Positions 14,029 to 18,197 of a stretch of 18,197 nt of DNA are shown one piece after another. Each line of letters begins with the position of its first letter. The first letter of the stretch is position 1. Made by a program: the position numbers and the translations under genes. Origin of the DNA: Pseudomonadota bacterium (GTDB lineage: Bacteria > Pseudomonadota > Alphaproteobacteria > Reyranellales > Reyranellaceae). The stretch is taken from NCBI GenBank assembly GCA_023436825.1, contig JAEZHS010000095.1, forward strand, positions 1 through 18,197, in the 5' to 3' direction. The notes beneath the pieces were generated by a model. It was not told the origin of the DNA and did not search any database. It worked only from the letters and a program-made list of their open reading frames with translations.

Positions 14029-15543
14029 ATGGCCAGCAAACCCAAGCACCCCTACACCATCGTCCGCGGCGGCAAGCTCTTGGACATCGCCAAGCGCAGC
14101 GCCTCCCCCGCCGACATCCTGATCAAGGGCGACACGATCGCCGAGATCGGCCGGCCCGGTCTCTCTGCCCCCGCCGATGCGAAGGTGGTCGACGCCAAGC
14201 ATCGGTTGCTGCATCCCGGCCTGATCAACGCCCATACCCACAGCCCCGGTAACCTGGGCAAGGGCATGGGCGATCTGTGGTCGCTCGAACTGCTGCTGAC
14301 GGCGAGCCAATGGATCGGCTCGGGCCGCACGCTCGAGGACAAGCACCTGTCGGCCATGATCGGCGCGGCCGAGATGGTGATGAAGGGCTGCACCGCGGCC
14401 TATGACCTCGCAGCCGAGTTCCCGCTGCCCTCGGTGGACGGGCTGTCCGCCATCGCCAAGGCCTACGAGGAAGTCGGCATGCGCGCCGTGCTGGCGCCCA
14501 TGGTCGCCGACGTCACGTTCTTCGACGCCATCCCCGGCCTGATGGAGCGCTTGTCGCCGTCGTTGCAGAAGGAGGTCGAGAGCTTCCGTTACGCGCCGTG
14601 GAAGGCCACCACCAGGCAGATGAAGAAGGCGCTGCAGAAGTGGCCGTTCGAGAAGGTCACGCTGGCGCTGGGGCCGACCATCCCGCACCACTGCAGCGAC
14701 GACTTCCTGATCGCCTGCCGCGACCTCGCCCGCGAGTACGATGTCGGCATCCACAGCCACGTCGCCGAATCGAAGGTCCAGGTCGTGGCCGGCTACAAGC
14801 GCTACGGCACGTCGCTTGCCGCCCACATGGACAAGCTCGGCCTGGTCAACGAGAAGTTCACCGTCGCCCACGGCGTGTGGCTCGACGGCGAGGACATGAA
14901 GCGGCTGGGCGACCGCGGCGCTTCGGTGGCGCACAATCCCGGCTCCAACATGCGGCTGGGCAACGGGCTCGCCGACATGCGCGCCATGCTGCGCGCCGAC
15001 ATCAATGTCGGCATCGGCACCGACGGCGCCAACTGCTCGGACAATCAGAACATGTACGAGGCGATGCGCCACGCCTCGTTCTCCTCCAAGGTCCAGGGGC
15101 CGGACGTGGAGCGCTGGATCACCACTGCGGAGGTCTTGCGCGCCGCCACCGAAGGCAGCGCCCGCACGCTCGGCCTGCACAAGGAGATCGGCCATATCGC
15201 GCCGGGCTACAAGGCCGACATCGTCTTCCTCGACCTGCACCACATCAACTGGATCCCGACCAACGATCCGGTGAATGCCCTGGTCCATACCGAGGACGGC
15301 ACCGCCGTGCACTCGGTCATGATCGGTGGACGCATGGTGGTCGAGGACCGCAAGCTCCTGACCGTCGATCTCGCCAAGCTCGCGGCCAAGGCCGAGGAGT
15401 CACGCGTCCGGCGCGAAAAGATCAGCGCGCCAGCGAAGAAACTCTACGATCGGCTGGAGAAGGTCGTCGGCACCTTCTGCCCCGGCCTCGCCAAGGCGCC
15501 GCTGCATATCCACCGCTTCGGCGCCAGCCATCACCATCATTAG
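14029..15543 (+). CDS. Metal-dependent amidohydrolase, ATZ/TRZ-type
   Basis: The product is 504 aa from MASKPKHPYT. The family metal site is intact: NAHTHSP (H69, H71), GIHSHVAES (H242, H244, E247), VAHGVW (H281) and GTDGANCSDN (D332). The N-terminal beta domain (IVRGGKLLDI) and the C-terminal one (GYKADIVFLDL, VMIGGRMVVED) are also in place. Such enzymes deaminate or hydrolyse nitrogen heterocycles such as S-adenosylhomocysteine, guanine or triazines. The HSPGNLGKGMGDLWSLE stretch after HxH differs from the usual deaminase pattern, so I do not assign a substrate. The protein ends in four histidines, a natural feature. An in-frame ATG 14 codons upstream would overlap the GFA gene start and is not preferred. 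No clear ribosome site is seen. Confidence 0.9.
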   Translation: MASKPKHPYTIVRGGKLLDIAKRSASPADILIKGDTIAEIGRPGLSAPADAKVVDAKHRLLHPGLINAHTHSPGNLGKGMGDLWSLELLLTASQWIGSGRTLEDKHLSAMIGAAEMVMKGCTAAYDLAAEFPLPSVDGLSAIAKAYEEVGMRAVLAPMVADVTFFDAIPGLMERLSPSLQKEVESFRYAPWKATTRQMKKALQKWPFEKVTLALGPTIPHHCSDDFLIACRDLAREYDVGIHSHVAESKVQVVAGYKRYGTSLAAHMDKLGLVNEKFTVAHGVWLDGEDMKRLGDRGASVAHNPGSNMRLGNGLADMRAMLRADINVGIGTDGANCSDNQNMYEAMRHASFSSKVQGPDVERWITTAEVLRAATEGSARTLGLHKEIGHIAPGYKADIVFLDLHHINWIPTNDPVNALVHTEDGTAVHSVMIGGRMVVEDRKLLTVDLAKLAAKAEESRVRREKISAPAKKLYDRLEKVVGTFCPGLAKAPLHIHRFGASHHHH

Positions 15544-15560
15544 TTTTGGACTGCACCCCT

Positions 15561-15631
15561 CGGGTGAGGCAGCGCGCGTGCGGCCTCTCGGCTTTGGCGG
15601 AGAGGTGCATGCGCTGCAGTCGCCTCGCTCG
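15561..15631 (+). terminator. Long imperfect hairpin with T-run after the amidohydrolase gene
   Basis: CGGGTGAGGC (15561-15570) pairs along its whole length with GCCTCGCTCG (15622-15631), allowing two G-T pairs. Inside, AGCG pairs with CGCT, CGTGC with GCATG, and CCTCTC (15584-15589) with GAGAGG (15600-15605) around a ten-base loop. The hairpin is followed by GGGAATTTTT (T-run at 15636-15640). It begins 18 bases after the amidohydrolase stop and can serve as its terminator. It is much longer than usual. Confidence 0.6.
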
Positions 15632-15632
15632 G

Positions 15633-15737
15633 GAATTTTTGCATTTTCTGCATATTTTTGCAGGTCGGCCGATGTCCGCCAAACCATTGAATTCACGCCG
15701 CTTTTGAATTTTTTGCATTTTATGCATTTTCTGCAGG
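15633..15737 (-). repeat. Two 32-base blocks of degenerate 9-base A-tract repeats
   Basis: Block A (15633-15664) and block B (15706-15737) have the same length, begin GAATTTTT and end TGCAGG on the plus strand, and align with one gap in each and two mismatches. Read on the minus strand, each is made of about three units of the form TGCANAAAA, a nine-base period. Such spaced A-tracts tend to bend DNA. The surrounding sequence is GC-rich, so the blocks stand out sharply. Confidence 0.65.
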
Positions 15738-15775
15738 CCCTCCACTGGACTGCACCCCTTACGCAAGATCATCGC

Positions 15776-15805
15776 TCCCGTCCGGCTGAATGCAGCCGGA
15801 CGGGA
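15776..15805. other. Perfect 13-base-pair hairpin
   Basis: TCCCGTCCGGCTG (15776-15788) and CAGCCGGACGGGA (15793-15805) are exact inverse complements around the loop AATG. No T-run follows on either strand, so it is not a canonical terminator, though it could stop transcription with help or stabilise RNA ends between the two convergent genes. It could also be one copy of a dispersed palindromic repeat. Confidence 0.6.
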
Positions 15806-15888
15806 TGACCGGCTCCCCGGTAGGAACGGTCTGGCTCATAGTCGGATAAACGATGCATAGAGCGGGAACGCGGGTAAGCAACGCAACA

Positions 15889-15969
15889 GGATCTGTTATT
15901 ATAACTTAAGTTCCTTATAGTCAATAACTATGGTCAATATTGCCAGTTTCGTTTTTGCGACTTTTTGCG
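15889..15969. other. AT-rich island with palindrome and short direct repeats
   Basis: The base composition drops to mostly A/T here. Inside are the perfect palindrome AACTTAAGTT (15903-15912), the inverted repeat ATAGT-CAATA-ACTAT (15917-15931), GTCAATA twice 13 bases apart (15920-15926, 15933-15939), and TTTTTGCG twice ten bases apart (15952-15959, 15962-15969). It could be a protein-binding or curved-DNA region or the scar of an insertion. No promoter call is made because the right-hand gene points towards it. Confidence 0.5.
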
Positions 15970-16016
15970 TACCGTAGAGGGCCACCTCTGGCGGGTCGAA
16001 CCGGTAAAAGTCCTCG

Positions 16017-16712
16017 CTACGCCTGGGACGACAGGAGTGCGTCGATCGCCGCTTCGAGCTCGAGCACGTCGCTGACCACTGCCTCCGGCTCCTCCGCTGG
16101 TGTTCTCGGCCGCTGCCGGCGATGGCGGCCGCCGCGGAACAGGATGGCGCTCATGCCCAGCGCCTTGGCCGGTGCGACGTCGTTGTCGATGCGGTCGCCG
16201 ACCATGATGCAATCGACCGGCGTCACACCCAGCGCCTCGACGGCCGCCTCGAAGGCGCGCGGGTCGGGCTTGCTGACGCCGGTCAGGCCGCTCAGGCCCT
16301 GATGCTCGAAGAGGTCGCCGATGCCGGCGCGCGCCAGCCGCTCGCGCGCCGCCTGCGGCTGGTTGGCGACGATGCCGAGCCGCAGTCCACGCTCGCGCAG
16401 GCGACGCAGCAGGCCATCGATGTCGGGCCGGAGCTGGAAGACGTCGAGATTGCCGACCATGGCCCGCACGCGCTGGCGCACGCGGCCGATGGTCCGCGGA
16501 TCGCCGCCGCATAGCGTCTCGATCATGTGGGCGTAGGCATCGGGCGCAAAGGCCATGACCGCGGCTTCGGACGCCTCGTCGATCATCGCCTGGTCGACGC
16601 GGATGCCCTCCAGCCCGCAGGCCGAGGCGATGGCACCGTCGACAGCGATCTCCCAGGCGAACTCCATGTCGATCGGACCGCCGACGTCAAAGAGGATGGC
16701 GCGGTACGGCAT
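16017..16712 (-). CDS. HAD-superfamily hydrolase with atypical motifs I and II
   Basis: The product is 231 aa, a typical size for a cap-type HAD hydrolase. Motif I is FDVGGPID: D9 is the nucleophile, but the aspartate normally two residues later is glycine (G11). Motif II reads VANQ, with alanine (A116) where serine or threonine is usual. Motif III lysine is in SKPDPRAFEAA (K148), and motif IV is MVGDRIDND (D173, D178), so the metal site is otherwise complete. FDxGG forms exist among active phosphatases, hence the enzyme is not necessarily dead. It starts two bases after the GNAT stop, as the last gene of the GST-GNAT-HAD cluster. The substrate is unknown. Confidence 0.88.
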   Translation of the reverse strand: MPYRAILFDVGGPIDMEFAWEIAVDGAIASACGLEGIRVDQAMIDEASEAAVMAFAPDAYAHMIETLCGGDPRTIGRVRQRVRAMVGNLDVFQLRPDIDGLLRRLRERGLRLGIVANQPQAARERLARAGIGDLFEHQGLSGLTGVSKPDPRAFEAAVEALGVTPVDCIMVGDRIDNDVAPAKALGMSAILFRGGRHRRQRPRTPAEEPEAVVSDVLELEAAIDALLSSQA

Positions 16713-16714
16713 CG

Positions 16715-17161
16715 CTACAACGGCTTGAGGTAGTAGGCGAGAGAGTTCCGCGACAGCACCAGCTCGAACCCCAGCCGTTCATAGAAGGCCCGCGTGCGGC
16801 GGTAAGGCTCGTACGGATCATCAGGATGGAGCGTCGTCACGAAGAGGTATTTCACCCTCTCCTGTCTCGACCGGTCTTCGATCGCGCCGATCAAGGCCTT
16901 CCCGATTCCTTGTCGATGATGATCGGGGTCGACGCCCAGCCAGTAGATTTCCGCACTGACGGCGCCGTGCTTCTTGCGCAGCAGCAAGCCGCGCGCGTCG
17001 CCGTCGATCCGGGCCACCCAAGTCTCCAGGATCTCGGCCTGCTCCGCGTAGTGGCGATTGGAATCGGGCTGCGCGAACCATTGCGGCAGGCGCGCCGTCA
17101 GGACCTCCAGCAACCGACGGCTGGCCGCCGGATCCTCTTCCCGAGCTACGGAGACGCCCAT
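16715..17161 (-). CDS. GNAT-family acetyltransferase
   Basis: The product is 148 aa. The acetyl-CoA binding motif A is visible as YWLGVDPDHHRQGIGKALI (74-92), with R/QxxGxG at RQGIGK, and the C-terminal part has the usual AFYERLGFELV. An N-terminal AREEDPAASRRLLEVL helix precedes. It is cytoplasmic, and the acceptor (amine of a small molecule, peptide or protein) cannot be told. The ATG directly follows the stop of the GST-like gene with no base between, and its own stop is two bases before the HAD gene, so the three genes are probably one transcript. Confidence 0.9.
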   Translation of the reverse strand: MGVSVAREEDPAASRRLLEVLTARLPQWFAQPDSNRHYAEQAEILETWVARIDGDARGLLLRKKHGAVSAEIYWLGVDPDHHRQGIGKALIGAIEDRSRQERVKYLFVTTLHPDDPYEPYRRTRAFYERLGFELVLSRNSLAYYLKPL

Positions 17162-18163
17162 TCAAGCAAGGTAGCGAAGGCAGCCCGTCTGTTCGAGCAC
17201 CGGATCGAGACGCCGCCGCACGTCGGCCGGCAGTGCGGCGAGCTTCTTGCGCAACGCGTCGTGGCACTTGCCCTGGTAACGAAACGGCGCCTGGGCATAG
17301 GGTCGGCCCTTGATGTCGAGCCCGACCTCGTCCCTGCCCTCCTGCAGAGCCCGCGTGTTGGCGGCGAGGAACGGCAGGTAGGTCTCGCCGCAATGGTGCA
17401 GCAGCGCCGTCAGCGTGTCGGGCAGCGGCGCCTCGGGATCGAGCCACTCGCCCTCGACGCCCGAGGCATCGTCGAGCCGCAGCAGCCAGCAATAGACGTC
17501 GGCCGCGCGCTCGCGCATCTCGGCCATCGGCGTGGGATCGACCGACAGGATCTGCAGCTGGCCGAACAGGCCGAAATCGGCCAGCGACGGGCGCGAGCCG
17601 AACAGGAACGGGATGGCGCGCACGTGGCGATCGAGCGTGTCGAGCACGAAGCGGTAGCTCTCCTCGATCACCGGCCGGTTCTGCTCGGTGCAGCCGACCA
17701 GGGCCATCCGCCCGACCTGGCGGTCGTTGAAGGCCTGCATGCCGGCGCGGCGCTCGGCCTCGGCCATCACCGGATTGCGCGAGGTGATGATCCAGGTCTG
17801 CGCGAAGGCGCGATCCGCCGCGTAGTACCAGCGGTAATGGAACATCATCTTGGTGACCCACTCGTCGCCGAAATCCTCCAGCAGGTCGCTGAGGTAGGCG
17901 TGGACGGGGTCCTGGGGGATGATCGAGCGCTCGCTGTGTTCGCGCTCGAGCGCGTAGGCCAGCGGCGTCGAATCGTTCATCAGCCGACCGTCGGGGAAAC
18001 GCAGGATCGGGATCACCGGCGGCAGGTTGGCCGCGACCGCGACATCGCGCGGATTGCCGATCGCGTCCCAGACGAACGGGATGCGGCGATACCGCAGGAT
18101 CGCCCGCATCTTCACGGAATACGGCGACGGGTTGAAGCCATGCAGGATGTAGGGACTGCTCAT
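17162..18163 (-). CDS. Glutathione S-transferase-like protein with long C-terminal part
   Basis: The product is 333 aa, clearly longer than the 200-230 aa of common GSTs. The thioredoxin-like N-terminal domain (5-75) contains NPSPYSVKMRAIL, where SPYS stands at the place of a CPYC-type active site (serine type), PVIPIL around the cis-proline, and GRLMNDSTPLAYALE as the glutathione site. The helical C-terminal domain has FLFGSRPSLADFGLFGQL (186-203), the typical N-capping segment. About 100 extra residues follow to the end, including a GRPYAQAPFRYQGKC stretch that I do not recognise. The ATG is preceded by GGAAG. It is the first gene of a three-gene cluster; the window ends 34 bases upstream, so an earlier gene may exist. 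Confidence 0.88.
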   Translation of the reverse strand: MSSPYILHGFNPSPYSVKMRAILRYRRIPFVWDAIGNPRDVAVAANLPPVIPILRFPDGRLMNDSTPLAYALEREHSERSIIPQDPVHAYLSDLLEDFGDEWVTKMMFHYRWYYAADRAFAQTWIITSRNPVMAEAERRAGMQAFNDRQVGRMALVGCTEQNRPVIEESYRFVLDTLDRHVRAIPFLFGSRPSLADFGLFGQLQILSVDPTPMAEMRERAADVYCWLLRLDDASGVEGEWLDPEAPLPDTLTALLHHCGETYLPFLAANTRALQEGRDEVGLDIKGRPYAQAPFRYQGKCHDALRKKLAALPADVRRRLDPVLEQTGCLRYLA

Positions 18164-18197
18164 TGTCTTCCGGACCGCGAACCTCCGGCTCGCTCAA

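Larger units (their letters stand above)
15547..15759 (+). repeat. 14-base direct repeat bounding a 199-base unit
   Basis: TGGACTGCACCCCT occurs at 15547-15560 and again, identical, at 15746-15759. The two copies frame the long hairpin and both A-tract blocks. A repeat of this length is unlikely by chance in 500 bases. It may mark the edges of a small inserted or duplicated element, or be two copies of a dispersed repeat. The inner segment does not show inverted terminal repeats. Confidence 0.6.
15544..16016. other. Long intergenic region with repeats and hairpins, no gene found
   Basis: These 473 bases separate the end of the amidohydrolase from the end of the convergent HAD gene. Open frames exist on both strands (for example minus 15422-15772 and plus 15578-15808). 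None has a ribosome site, a known motif or sensible composition; their repeated Lys/Gln/Met runs simply translate the DNA repeats. The region holds a long hairpin, a 14-base direct repeat, two A-tract blocks of 9-base period, a second perfect hairpin, an AT-rich island and two TTTTTGCG copies, each listed separately. No tRNA-like or integrase site could be confirmed. Confidence 0.6.

Noticed and set aside
14020..15312. 430-aa minus-strand open frame over the amidohydrolase
   Set aside because: It is antisense to a gene with complete catalytic motifs and lacks any family signature.
15422..15772. 116-aa minus-strand frame containing LQKMHKMQKIQK and CRKCKN runs
   Set aside because: The runs are translations of the nine-base DNA repeats; there is no ribosome site, and the frame continues into the end of the amidohydrolase gene.
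15976..16010. GGTTCGACCC on the minus strand, resembling a tRNA T-loop and possible attachment site
   Set aside because: The flanking bases do not form a T-stem, and no acceptor, D or anticodon arms can be built, so no tRNA or tmRNA end is supported.

Overview
This is an 18.2 kb stretch of GC-rich bacterial chromosome. Its content points to an alphaproteobacterium: a COQ9-type gene divergent from rpsU, a purE-purK pair preceded by a small DUF465/YdcH-like gene, a TIGR02444-type gene, and TRAP transport linked to hydantoinase/oxoprolinase genes. The genus cannot be fixed from the sequence. Reyranella-like or other Rhodospirillales/Hyphomicrobiales relatives would fit, but that is inference.

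Layout. (1) 122-1441 (+): a single-pass membrane protein of 439 aa that resembles the SrfA family. (2) 1456-8762 (-): a compact six-gene catabolic operon reading leftwards as dctP-dctQ-dctM (TRAP transporter), hyuA-hyuB (ATP-dependent hydantoinase/oxoprolinase-type subunits) and an RraA/HMG-aldolase-like gene. Spacings run from a short overlap to 13 bases. A divergent GntR/HutC-type regulator (8850-9665, +) shares an 87-base control region containing an AT-rich inverted repeat placed over both candidate promoters. (3) 9711-12572: housekeeping genes. These are a 59-aa DUF465-like gene with a GTG start (-), a TIGR02444-like gene (-), a second DUF465-like gene (+), and purE-purK (+), which share the N5-CAIR steps of purine synthesis. 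(4) 12550-13988: a COQ9-like gene (-, overlapping the purK end by 23 bases), rpsU (+) with a clear intrinsic terminator, and a GFA-domain protein (-). (5) 14029-15543 (+): a metal-dependent amidohydrolase of the ATZ/TRZ type. (6) 15544-16016: the only long stretch without a gene (473 bases). It is rich in hairpins, 9-base-period A-tract repeats, a 14-base direct repeat and an AT-rich island. (7) 16017-18163 (-): a tightly packed GST-like / GNAT / HAD-hydrolase cluster.

How the genes work together. The TRAP system should import an organic acid, since its binding protein keeps the usual carboxylate-binding arginine. HyuA/HyuB would open a lactam- or hydantoin-like ring with ATP, and the RraA-like protein could cleave or decarboxylate the resulting keto/hydroxy acid. 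The GntR protein probably senses the substrate or a product. No cyclic-imidase, carbamoylase or amidase gene lies alongside, so the true substrate is open. This operon is the best candidate for a poorly described pathway. The 15.5-16.0 kb intergenic region is the most unusual piece of DNA. No CRISPR array, insertion sequence, rRNA or tRNA gene was recognised.
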